From positions 693,910,083 to 693,974,082 of the forward strand of contig NC_081412.1 in the NCBI RefSeq assembly GCF_030272615.1: a DNA stretch of 64,000 bases. The letters run 5' to 3'. Numbering within the stretch: the first letter of the stretch is position 1; each line of letters starts with the position of its first letter. Positions 46,036 through 56,835 of the stretch are shown one piece after another. A program made the position numbers and the translations under genes. The DNA comes from Cryptomeria japonica (Eukaryota; Streptophyta; Pinopsida; Cupressales; Cupressaceae). The notes under the pieces were generated by a model. It was not told the DNA's origin, did not search any database, and saw only the letters and a list, made by a program, of their open reading frames with translations.

Positions 46036-47200
46036 AGTGTCTAATGGCTAAGTTTGATGATAGTTGGATATGGCATAGGAGACTTTGCCATGTAAATTTT
46101 GATAATATTGTGAAGGCCAGTAAGATCAAGGCAGTTAGAGGATTTCATGTGTTGAACAAACCAGAGAATCCTTTGTGCAGAGAATTTCAATTGGGGAAAA
46201 TGGCTTCCTCAACCTTCAAAAGTAAATCTTTCACAACAGATAATTTACTTGATCTTGTGCACACTGATTTGTGCGGCCCTATGAAAACTAGGAGTGTTCA
46301 GGGAGATAGGTACTTTATGATTCTTACTGATGATTGCTCAAGAATGATGTGGGTCACATTCTTGAAAGATAAGTCTGAAGCTTTTGGAAAGTTTAAAGCC
46401 TTCAGAGCACTAGTTGAAAAGGAAAGCGGTAAGAGGATTAAATGGCTTAGAACTGACCAAGGAGGTGAGTTCACTTCTAGTGAATTCAATAAGTACTATG
46501 AAGAGAACAACATCAAGAGGCAACTATCTGCCCCCCGAACTCCACAACAAAATGGCCTAGTAGAAAGGAACAACTAGACTGTAGTTGAAGCTGCCAGAAT
46601 GATGTTGATTCAAGGGAAGGTTGCTCACACTTTTTGGAGAGAAGTAGTGAGCACTGAAGTCTACACTATGATCTAGGTACTCATCAAGAAAGGTAAGGAT
46701 AAAACTCCTTATGAGTATTGGACCGGTAAGACTTTAGTAGTAAGCTACTTTAGAGTGTTTGGTAGCATGTGTTATATCAAGAGAATTGAATACCAGAGCA
46801 AGTTTGATGCAAAATGTGATGAGGGAATATTCCTAGGGTATTCCACCAAGAGCAAAGCTCTCAAGTGTTTTAACAATAGGACTCAGAGAATTGTTGAAAG
46901 TATCAATGTTAGAGTTGATGAAACCTCTAAGAAACTTGAGGAAACTAGCAATGAGAGAGAGGTAAATGAACTAGATGTAACCTTTTGGGAACTGGTTGCA
47001 AAACAACCAAGTACAAGTAATAGTGATCCTACACTAGTAGATGTTGATGAAGATGAGGATGAAGAGGAAAACCAAGAGGAATTAATTAAGATCATTACTA
47101 GGTATGTAAATCTGTATCATGATCCAAAGCAGATCATAGGGGATAAGGATGGAGGAATACTTACAAGAAGAAAGGTCAGAGAGAATTCTTGCATGATTTC
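46036..47200 (+). pseudogene. Copia integrase and linker (plus element)
   Basis: HRRLCHVNF gives the His pair; of the CxxC pair the second Cys is Phe (CREFQLGK). Catalytic Asp residues are present in LVHTDLCGP and RTDQGGEF, and Glu in PQQNGLVERNN. A stop follows ERNN (46576) and another at about 46675. The C-terminal landmark VFGSMCYIKR with DEGIFLGYSTKSKALKCFNN follows, then an acidic linker (about 46930-47080) rich in Asp and Glu. Confidence 0.92.
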
Positions 47201-48190
47201 TGAATTTGAGCCCAAAACATTTAAAGAGGCACACAAAGATGAAGACTGGATTAAGGCTATCGAAGAGGAACTTGATCAGATAGAAAAGAATGGTACATGG
47301 TCTTTGGTACCCAGACGTGAGCATAAAAAATTTATTGGCACCAAATGGGTTTTTAGAAACAAGCTGAATGAAGATGGCATAGTGGTAAGAAACAAAGCAA
47401 GATTGGTATGTAAGGGATATGCTCAAGAAGAAGGAGAAGACTATAGAGAAACCTTTGCTCCAGTAGCTAGATTGGAAGGAGTTTGAATGCTACTTGCATA
47501 TGCAGCCTTCAAGGGATTGAAAGTGTATTAGATGGATGTGAAATCTACATTCCTGAATGGAATACTTGAAGAGGAAGTGTATATAGAGCAACCAGATGGG
47601 TTTGCCCTATCAGAAGACACTGATATGGTGTGTAGGCTACATAAAGCCTTGTATGGATTGAAGCAAGAACCTAGAGCATGGTATGAATGTTTACACTCCC
47701 ATCTTGTGAAGATTGGATTTGAAAGAACAAGTGAAGATAGCAATATCTATCTGAAGACAGAAGGAGATCAGATTCTGATTTGTGAAGTATTTGTTGATGA
47801 CATAATTTTTGGTGGAGATGACAAGATGAGCCATGTGTTTGTAGATGAAATAAAGAAGGAATTCAAGATGTCACTAATCAGAGAGATTAAGTTCTTCATT
47901 GGACTACAAATTCAACAAATGAAAGATGGTATCTTTATCACTCAATCCAAGTATGTCAAAGAGGTGTTGAAGACCTTTGGCATGGAAGACAACAAACCGG
48001 TTGGTACATCGATGATGATCGGTTGTAAATTGTCAAAAGAAGATGACTCAATGTTGGTGAACAAGAAGGAATACCAGTCAATGATTGGTAAGTTGCACTA
48101 TGTAGTACACAACAGACCGGGCATTGCACATGCAGTGGGCATTGCTGCACATTTCCAGAAAAGTCCAAGAGAATCCCACTTGGTAGCAGT
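47201..48190 (+). pseudogene. Copia reverse transcriptase (plus element)
   Basis: Starts around WIKAIEEELDQIEKNGTWSL and FIGTKWVFRNKLNEDG, continues CKGYAQEEGEDYRETFAPVA, then STFLNGILEEEVYIEQPDGF, LYGLKQEPRAWYE and the active site CEVFVDDIIFGGDD. Stops at 47484 and about 47529 replace a residue before MLLAYA and a Gln before MDVKS. MSLIREIKFFIGLQIQQ and RPGIAHAVGIAAHF complete the domain. Confidence 0.94.
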
Positions 48191-48743
48191 CAAGCGAATT
48201 CTTAGATATCTGAAGGGAACTATAGATTATGGATTTTGGTATCCATACAATAATGATTTCAATCTCAAAGTTTTTACTAATGCCGATTAGGCTGGTAATG
48301 TGGATAACCAAAAGAGCACAACTAGTGGTGCATTCTTTCTCAGTGGTAGACTAGTCTCATGGATGAGAAAGAAGTAGAGTTGTATCTCTTAGTCCACAGC
48401 AAAAGCAAAATATGTAGTAGCATTTATGAACTGCACTCAGACAAATTGGATGAAGCATGTATTAAGTGGTTTCAAAGTCCCTGTATCTGAACCGGTGAGT
48501 ATATTTTGTGATAACACAAGTGCAATTAATATTTCCAAGAATCCGGTATTGCATGCTAGAACCAAGCACTTTGAGCGCAAGTATCATTTCTCAAGGGAGA
48601 AAGTTCAGAACAAAGAGGTTGTATTGGAACATGTTTCCAGTAAAGAGCAGTTAGCAGATAGATCCACCAAGCCTCTACCGAAGGCTACATTTACCTATTT
48701 AAGAGGTGAATTAGGGGTGTTGCCCCATCAAGAGGTGAACTAA
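48191..48743 (+). pseudogene. Copia RNase H (plus element)
   Basis: LKVFTNAD is followed by a stop where Trp is expected, then AGNVDNQKSTTSGAFFLSG. Next come STAKAKYV, where Glu of the usual STAEAEY is Lys, and IFCDNTSAINISKNPVLHAR with TKHFERKYHF. It ends RSTKPLPKATFTYLRGELGV at a natural position before the 3' untranslated region. Confidence 0.9.
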
Positions 48744-49007
48744 AGGTATGTGCTCCACATCAGTCAGGTATTGCATTGCCAAATCTTTTTAGGATTGATG
48801 TATTGAAGGATGCTACTCCTCAGGAGGAGCAACATAGTAGATCATGGATGTTTCTGCCTCCACTTTGGCATTGTTGTCAAAGGGGGAGAAGATGTGAAGC
48901 AGAGAAGATGTGAAGCAGAGAAGATATCTGCAGTATTGAAGACATACTATATGGAAGAAGATGTAGAAATATATTTGTGTATTGCCATCAATTCCAAAGG
49001 GGGAGAT
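48744..49007 (+). other. 3' untranslated region and polypurine tracts (plus copia)
   Basis: No coding. AAAGGGGGAGA at 48996-49006 lies directly before the 3' LTR and is the primary tract. A near copy, CAAAGGGGGAGAAG, stands about 110 bp upstream (48889), each within a similar CATTGTTGTCAAAGG or CATCAATTCCAAAGG context. Confidence 0.75.
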
Positions 49008-50465
49008 TGTTGGCATATGTGCTGAGTTTGATGACATGATGGGATTGTATGTTGTCATTGATGTCAATATGCTAAAGTATGAACTGATATATTGAAGTAA
49101 GCAAACTGGCAAGTGAACCGGTATGATGGTATGAACCAGTATATGCAACAAGTGAATCGGTATGTTGGAGTGTGAACCAGTATATGCAAAGTTTGTATCG
49201 GGGTTTCATTTGATATGACTATCGGTTGGTAGTCTCACCTTCAGGGTTTCTGGTTGATGCATTCCAAGTCTATGTGATTCGACCGATGACATCCTATGAT
49301 GAGTTAGCATTGAAATGAAGATTAGATCATGTTATCACATCAACCTTGTGTGCATGAAGGATCTCCTTGAGGATCTTGCATGAAGAAGATTGATTCTATC
49401 TACATCTAGAATGAGAAAAATCTTAGTAAACGGTGGAGAGCGCGTGATGGGTTATCAGCTTCTAGAAGCAATGAAGAATGGACGATGGAGAACGTCTTGA
49501 GATTTGTTCAAAAAAAATTTACCCTATGTAATGTGTTTAAATGACTAGGATTGGACCAACTATATTGTTAACCTAGATGCTTAGGGTTTTAGGTTTTGGC
49601 CACCAACCTAATTGTTGTCTATAAGGTCGATGATGATTTTTATTTGAAGTTGTTGGTAAATGAATGTATGTGAAGTGATTCTTGCTAGATCAGAGAAGTG
49701 AGTAGAGATCTGTAGAGTGTGATTGCAGATGTAAAAGAACTAAAGTGGCCTTGGCATTAAGTGTTGTTATCAGATCAGTGTATTACCTGTTGACTTCTAA
49801 CCATTTCAGTAGATGGAAATCCCTTTACCAAGTAGCTTTAATAGGATTTTTATAAATCCTTTAACAGGGTGACTCAAAATCATTGAGTTCTTCAAATCCT
49901 CTTACAAGGTAACCTTTAACAGGGTTTTAACCTCTAACCAGGTATTTAGCCATCCCTTAACCGAGTGAACCCTAGCAGGATTGGTTCCTAGTAGAACCTG
50001 TTGTAAAGTCTTTAACCAGACTAGGCCTCTAACAGAGTGGACTTCAGAAGAGTTCAAGAACAACTTGTGGGTATTCATCCCCACCATGGCTTTTCCCAAT
50101 TGGGTTTCCACATGAAAAAATAGTGTGTTATGTGTGATGCTTTTTCATGTGATGTTTTAGTGTTTTCTGCTAAGCAGTAATGCAAGCTGATCCAATGTTC
50201 ATTGTATTTTGATGTATTAATTGATTAAGCATATGGGTGAAGTTGAGATGAGATAATAGGTTTTGAAAAGATCTAGATGTTACCAGTTTATGTCTTTTAC
50301 TATCATACTGTGTTTTACCGGTAGTGCCTTGATTTAGACTGGTGATATTGTTTACTAGTTAGTGCAGTCTTTGCAGTTTAAGTTGTTTAACAAGTTTTTG
50401 TCCATACTGATTCACCCCCCCCTCTTAGTACCCGTTGGGTATTTACTGTTCATCATTATTCATCA
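49008..50465 (+). mobile_element. 3' LTR of the plus copia element (1.46 kb)
   Basis: Complete and uninterrupted, TGTTGGCATA to TATTCATCA. It lacks one of the GGTATATGC subrepeat units found in the 5' LTR. It carries the dyad array (49818-50040), the conserved box (50080-50113) and the U5 stem-loop (50405-50430). It serves as reference for judging where the 5' LTR was broken. Confidence 0.95.
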
Positions 50466-50470
50466 CTTAG

Positions 50471-50624
50471 TGCATATATAGTGCAGACCCATTTCAAGTA
50501 TTACGTCCCTGGGTTGACAATCAAATGAACACTAGCTATAAAAATAGTGACTTTACCAAATGAATGTCCAAACTTTGGGTTGAGACTTCAACTATAGTTA
50601 TTATTCTTAAAGTTGAGTTGAACA
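50471..50624 (+). mobile_element. 5' LTR of the Athila-like element, last part
   Basis: Follows the CTTAG target-duplication copy and ends GTTGAACA immediately before the gypsy primer-binding site. It is the continuation of 23055-24177. There is no third copy in the window to align it to. Confidence 0.8.
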
Positions 50625-50628
50625 TTTT

Positions 50629-50646
50629 TGGCGTCGTTGTCGAGGA
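50629..50646 (+). other. Primer-binding site of the Athila-like element
   Basis: TGGCGTCGTTGTCGAGGA differs by three transitions from TGGCGCCGTTGCCGGGGA, the site common in Athila-type plant gypsy elements. It stands four bases after the LTR end. Confidence 0.88.
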
Positions 50647-50782
50647 TGGTGTCAAACTAAGAACCTGTTATGGTTATTGTCTTTTTAGTTTTCAGTTAAT
50701 TGTTTTTTTGGCATACATGATTGTTAAAAAAATTTCATGAATCTGTATACATAGGCAAAGAAGAGATGTTCTAGGTAGATTT

Positions 50783-52471
50783 ATGCCCAATCATCCTAAT
50801 CATGCTGAAAATAATTCCTCAGATATAAACCCTTTTGTTGAACTTTATCAAACCCTAGAAAATTTGAACCATCTTGAATCTGAATTTGTAAAAGGTAGTC
50901 TTCAGTTCCTCTTTGGACCTCAAGAAGAAGAATTTCATATAGTAACTACCCCCACAAGTCCAATGCAAGGAAACCCACCTCCTGTTGGAAATAATCCACC
51001 ACCACCTTTGGACCACACGTTTGAGTTCCCCATATCTGATCAATATGATAATACTAATCTCAAGAATATTCCATATTCTTCCCTTCCTAAATTCTATGGA
51101 TTGGTGACAGAGGATCCAGACACATTTTTGTTTGAGTTTGATGTTCTCTATAGGAGTTTTGACTATACTATCTATGCCCATAGACTCAAAATATTTCCTG
51201 CCACCTTGAAGGAATTGTCTTTAAGATGGTTTATGAGCTTGGGTAGTAGCAAAATTAATACATGGGATGAGATGAAATGATTGTTTCTTGGAAAATATAA
51301 AGAGTATTGTAGAGGTACTAATTGTCATGGGGATGATATCTTTAGAATGACACAGAAAGAAGATGAGAGTCTTGAAGATTATCTGGCGAGGTTTATGTTT
51401 AGTGTCAAAAATTCCAAACATAGTAGTCTAAATGAAGATTCCCTCAAGTTGATATTTTTGAGGGGAATCAGTGATGAATACGCTGATTCTTTGGATCTTA
51501 TGGGAGGAGGTGACATTACATAGTCCACTTGGGATGAAATAGGATAGATTTGTAAGAAGTATTCCAGATCTGCTTCTAAAAAGAACCGACCTTTCAAGCT
51601 AGGAGTATCTTCATCAGCATCTGGTACTGGAATTTCTAGAATAGAACTTAGCCATTTATTGAAGGACTTCAAGGAGTACATCATAAATAATATGGCTACT
51701 CAGTTGGATACACTTTCAGCTAAGAAGAAGCATGAAGAAGTTGATACATTTCTTGCAAAAATTTTCCCTCATTGTAGACAGTGAAAGAAGGTTTGCAGAT
51801 GTAAAATGGTTGAAAATGTGGAGGTTCCTAACTTCAAGCCAATACAAGGTGAGGATGAGAAAGTTTTCTATGTTTCTCAAAGGAGGCCAAATTTCCAAAG
51901 ACAAGGTATGCCTCTAGATCCACTTTCTTTTTTAGGTTATAGTGGAAATTCTTATCTACCAAATAACCAATGGCAATCACCATACGCTGAAAATTTTGGT
52001 AATTATCAAAACTGGTATGGTTCTCAAGGCCAAGGACAACATTTTGCTAATCAAATGCCATAGTGGCAACAACCACAAGGGAATTGGTATCCACCTCAGG
52101 GACAAGGAAGTCAGTTTCAAGGGAATTGGCAACCTACTCCTCAATGGAGGGGTAGTCAGCCATGGACTGCCCAATCTTCTAGTTATCAACAACCTATTCA
52201 ATAGCCACAGCCTCCTGCAATAATGCCTCCTCCTATAGCCACTATTGTCCCACCTAAACCAATGCATTTTCCCACCCAACCAATGTCAAATCCTAATATT
52301 AAATCTCAGCAACAACAACAAGCTTATTTAGTTGATCTTAATCAATACCCAACCTATTCTCTATCCCTAAGTGATATTCACCTCCGATCTGGGACAACTC
52401 TACCTAATCCATCTCCTCCAGTTATCACTGAGGTACAAGAAGAACAAGAAATCTCTAATCCAACAGATTAA
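50783..52471 (+). pseudogene. Gypsy gag (Athila-like element)
   Basis: Starts MPNHPNHAENNSSDINPFVE. The core has NIPYSSLPKFYGLVTEDPDT, KIFPATLKELSLRWFMSLGS, NTWDEMK then a stop, FLGKYKEYCRG and EDESLEDYLARFMF. Instead of a zinc knuckle the C-terminal part is rich in Gln, Trp, Gly and Pro (51940-52200), with repeats such as GNWYPPQGQGSQFQGNWQP that may bind RNA. In-frame stops occur at 51278, 51521, 51545, 52061 and 52202, mostly TAG in positions suiting Gln; a frame problem lies near 51780. Confidence 0.88.
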
Positions 52472-53374
52472 ATACCTCAGAAGCAGATATTACCACCATT
52501 TCCCCAGAGATTGCAAGACAAGGAAGTTCTCATAGAACAAGAGCAAGGTTTTGATATTATAGATCAACCGAAACATGTTTGTGTTAAAATTCCATTATTG
52601 CAAGCAATAAAAGATGTTCCTATCTATAGTAAGGCACTGAGAGAAACATGTTTTAAAAATCCTAGTAGGAAGAAGAAGGATCCACAAACAGTGCATGTTA
52701 TGGGTCAACTTGCAGATATTATGTTAGGCAAGGTTGTAATTCCAAAATATTTTGATCTAGGTAGTCCTATTGTAAGTATAGTCATTAATGGCAGCCAGAT
52801 AAGAAATGTTTTAATTGATTTAGGGGCATCCATTAATGTGATGACAAGAGAAGTAATGAAACAAATTGAAATCAATAGTCTAAGGCCTACACCCATGGTC
52901 CTACAACTTGGTGATAGCTCTACAGTGAGACCTGATGGAATAATTGAAGATGTGGTGGTTATTTTGGATTCCTGGGAATACCCTACAGACTTTATGATTT
53001 TATCTCCAAAGGCAACACTGGGAGGATATGCGGTGATTTTGGGAAGACCTTGGCTTGCCACGACTAATGCATATATTGGATGTAGATTAGGGGATATGAC
53101 TATTTCAGATGGGAACTCTACAAAAACATTAGCTTTGTATTCTCCTGCACAACTCCAGTGTGATAAAAAACAAGTCGTTTGGCCTATTTTGGGAGAAGAG
53201 TCTAAGGATATTGACTCTATTAATCACCTTATGATGATTAATCGAGGGCCATTCATGCAATTACATGAGGAAGAATCAATTCTTTATAAAATTATGATAA
53301 ATGAGTTGATATAAGAACAAAAATTGCAAGAGTTAGTACCGAATATTGTAGCTTTAGACATTCATGCAACCACT
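52472..53374 (+). pseudogene. Gypsy protease region (Athila-like element)
   Basis: A 267-codon open frame contains IPLLQAIKDVPIYSKALRET, then GKVVIPKYFDLGSPIVSIVI and the protease core RNVLIDLGASINVMTREVMK, with the DLGAS form typical of Athila. VILGRPWLATTNAYIGC is the second protease landmark. It is joined to gag by a stop at 52469 and followed by stops at about 53312 and 53399 before RT. Confidence 0.9.
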
Positions 53375-54950
53375 AATGTATTGCACACCCTGTTGCTGTA
53401 AGAAGTTTGTACTTCTCATTTTTTTGATATGTCCCAGATTGATCTTACTACCAAGATGGAAGTTGATTTGAATAAATGTTTGAATATCAATAGAGATCTT
53501 TCTGATACTCAAAAAGGGGCCCTTGTAGACTTGTTGAAATGTCATAAAAATGTTTTTGCATGGGATTACAAGGATATGCATGGAATAGATCCAACACTTT
53601 GCACCCACCATATTATATAAAAGAAGAATGTTTCCCACTCAGACAACCACAAAGAAGAATCAATCCTGCATCAAAAGAAATTGTTAATGGCTGGGTTTAT
53701 CTATCCTATCTTTGATAGCCAATGGGTATCACCTTTGGTAATAGTCCCTAAGAAAGGAGGAAAATGGAGGGTATGTGTTGATTATAGAGCCTTGAACTTA
53801 GCAACAAGAAAAGATCATTTTCCAATACCATTTGTGGATCAGGTATTGGATTCTTTGGCTGGTAAAAGATATTTTTCATTTCTTGATGGATTTAGTGGTT
53901 ACAATCAGATTTAGATAGCCCCAGAGGATCACAAAAAGATAATATTTACTTGTCATTGGGGCACATATGCATATTTTGTTCTTTCTTTTGGGTTGTGTAA
54001 TGCTCCAGCCACTTTTCAAAGGGCAGTGATCAGTATCTTTTCTGCTATTTCTCAAGACATCATGGAAATCTATATGGATGACTTTACAACTTATGGTTCT
54101 GAATTTGAACAAGCATTGGAGAACCTGAAAAACGTTTTGTAGCGATGTGAGGACTATAGTTTGTCATTAAATAGTGAGAAATGCTTTATCATGATGCAAG
54201 AAGGAATAGTCCTTGGTCATCATATCTCTATAAAAGGCATACAGTTGGACCAAACAAAAATTGAAGTCATTCAACATATTAATGATCCAGTGAAGCAAAA
54301 AGATGTAAGAATTTTCCTTGGTCATGCTAGATACTACAGAAGGTTTATCAAAGATTTCAACAAAATTGCAAGTCCCTTATATTCACTTCTTACCAAGGAT
54401 ATTGAATTTGAATGGACCTTTGCATGCAATGAAGCTTTCTTAAAGCTTAAGCATGCCTTGACCCAAGCACCAGTTCTTAAAGGTCCAAATTAGTCTTTAC
54501 CATTTCAAATTCATACAGATGTATTTGATTATGCAATAGGGGTAGTATTAGGACATAAGTATGACAACTTGAAAAGTGCAATATATTATATTAGCAAGAA
54601 CTTACAGGGACCTGAGCTGAATTACATAGTCACTAAAAAGGAAATGTTAGCTGTTATATATGCACTCAACAAATTCAGGCACTATATCATAGGATATCCC
54701 ATATTTGTGCATACAGATCATACTGCAATCAGATATCTCATGAATAAGTCTTCAATTACTGGTAGATTAGCTCGCTTGTTATTGTTGATGCAGGAATTTG
54801 ATATCATAGTTGTTGATAAACCAGGTAAGTCTAATGTGGTTGCAGACAATCTTTCAAGACTTCAGTTACACGAAAATTCTACAACAATAGATGATGTTTT
54901 TCTAGATGAACATTTATTCCTTATACAAGCTCACACTCCCTGGTATGATG
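53375..54950 (+). pseudogene. Gypsy reverse transcriptase and RNase H (Athila-like element)
   Basis: RT shows GFIYPIFDSQWVSPLVIVPK, WRVCVDYRALNLATRKDHFP, DGFSGYNQI then a TAG where Gln is usual then IAPEDHKK, and the active site EIYMDDFTTYG. RNase H begins after GPN-stop-SLPF, where the family has Trp, and continues AIYYISKNLQGPELNYIVTK, VHTDHTAIRYLMNK and VVADNLSRL. A frame disturbance lies at about 53620. YMDD with a following F is the Athila-type active-site form. Confidence 0.94.
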
Positions 54951-56355
54951 ATATTGCCAACTATTTAGCTGCTCCTAAAATGCCAATTCATTTATCTCCT
55001 AAAGAAAGAAGGTTGTTAGTAGAAAAAAGTTTTAACTTCTCATGGATTACTGATTGTTTGTTTTATACTGGGTCTGACCTAGTCATCAGAAGATGTGTAA
55101 GGGAAGATGAAACATATGATATCCTGCATGCATGTCATGATGAGCCATGTGGAGGACATTTTGTCACCAAAAGAATAGGACTCAAAATATTAAATACAGG
55201 ATACTATTGGCCCACATTACACAAGGATGCAGCATAGTATACAAGAAAATGTGACAAATGCCAGCATATGGGAAGACCTAAATCTGATGAGATTCTATTA
55301 TATCAACAAATATCAGTAGCACCATTTGATAAATGGGTATTAGATTTTGTTGGCCTAATTGATCCACCTTCTAATGGCAAATCCTACATTTTGGTATGTA
55401 TAGATTATGTAACAAAATGGGTGGAAGCTCATGCCATGACACATGCAAGAGATAATAAGGTGGTTGAGTTTCTCTATGAGGAGATATTTACAAGATATTG
55501 AGTACCAAGTGAAATTGTCTCAGACCAGGGCCCACAATTTACTTCAACATTGATTGCAGCTTTGGTAAATGAATACAATATAAGGCACAAGAAATCTACT
55601 CCATATCATCCACAAGCTAATGGACAGGTAAAGGTTACAAATAGGGAGCTTGAGGCTATTTTTACTAAAAATATATCTGTTCACAAAAAAGACTGGTCTC
55701 ATAGGCTTCAGAAGCAATTTGGGCATACAGAACAACTTGGAAAACACCAATTGATTTTACACCTTTTGAGATGGTTTATGGAAAAACAACAATGATGCCT
55801 ATTGAATTTGAGCATAAAACTCTGAGGACAACTTTTCAATTAAATATGACACTATCTAAAGCACAAAAGGAACATATTCAACAATTGAATGCTTTAGATG
55901 AATGGAGGAAAATAGTTGTCCAGCAGACAGAACTAATCCAAAATTAGAGAGAAAAGTGGCATGATAAATATATCAAAGAGAAGAAGTTCAAAGCTGATGA
56001 CTGGGCACTATTGTATGAATCCAAATATAAAGATACTATGGGAAAGCTGCAAAAAAGATGGTTAGGTCCATATGAGATAGAAGAAGTTTTCAATAATGGA
56101 GCTATTCGTTTGACCATAATTAAACCTATTCGATTTAAGCTTTTGGTGAATGGTCACCGATTGTGTCTGTATCATAAGCCGGTCACTAAAGAAGAGTTCC
56201 TACAGCAATTTGCCCAAAAGGATGAAACACAGGTTCTTGCAGCAACTGATAAGGTTCCTACAGCAACTGATCAGGCTCCTGCTACAATTGAGCAAAGTAA
56301 TGAAGGTAAGGTTCCTGCAGCCACTGCAGTGAACATGCTTGTCGCTTCATCATAA
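54951..56355 (+). pseudogene. Gypsy integrase and pol C-terminus (Athila-like element)
   Basis: HACHDEPCGGHF and YTRKCDKCQ form the zinc-binding region. The core has WVLDFVGLIDPP and IVSDQGPQFTS. The catalytic Glu normally found in NGQxEV is Lys here (NGQVKVTNRE). The C-terminal part has MGKLQKRWLGPYEIEEVFNN and NGHRLCLYHKPVTKEEF. It ends in short Ala/Thr/Pro repeats (KVPTATDQAPATIEQ, KVPAATAV) encoded by GTTCCTGCAGCC-like words. Stops occur at 55236, 55500 and 55947 and a frameshift near 55713. Confidence 0.92.
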
Positions 56356-56835
56356 ATATTTCCATGTTTTATGGGAATATTCTTCTCCATAAATAAAATT
56401 CCATCCATGTCATTCCATCCCATTTTCTTGTCTGTCATTTCATTTCATTTCACCATCATTTTCGTATGACTACAGGTATGTACATATGGTACTTTATTTC
56501 AATTATGCATTTATGATTTCATTATGATTTTTGCCTTCTTAAATCTGCGTACACTCCCCTAAAATCTTGTCATCTTGTGTGGACATGTGCTAAGTTAAGT
56601 TGGGGGGGGTGTTTTATGGTTCAGTTCCCAAAGTTAGTAATTCTTCATCCTTTTCGGTACTTAAAATTGATTGCTTGCCATCATTGTTTTAATAAGATAT
56701 TCTTTCACACAAGGAAGTAATAAATTTTGCCACCAGTTTGGAGATATGTATGGAATTTTCAATTTTGTAAGTCTGTCAGATATTTTGGTTCTCTGTTTCT
56801 CAACTGTAGAGTGTTCTATACTAATAGAGTAAGAA
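56356..56835. other. Spacer between pol and the extra ORF
   Basis: No coding. TTGGGGGGGG at about 56602 is a purine tract like the one at 59150 but has no LTR after it. Confidence 0.55.

Larger units (their letters stand above)
24178..50465 (+). mobile_element. Plus-strand Ty1/copia element with two nested insertions
   Basis: LTRs are 24178-25605 plus 31888-31966 (5') and 49008-50465 (3'). Flanks are TTTAG (24173-24177) and CTTAG (50466-50470), a 5-bp target duplication with one C/T difference. Internal order is primer site, gag, protease, integrase, RT, RNase H, polypurine tract: a complete copia element of about 7.4 kb once the insertions at 25606-31882 and 32664-45278 are removed. Both insertions leave the copia sequence continuous across their target duplications. 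Many stops make it non-functional. Confidence 0.94.

Noticed and set aside
46883-47095. Ser/Thr-rich minus-strand frame
   Set aside because: Antisense of the acidic integrase-RT linker.
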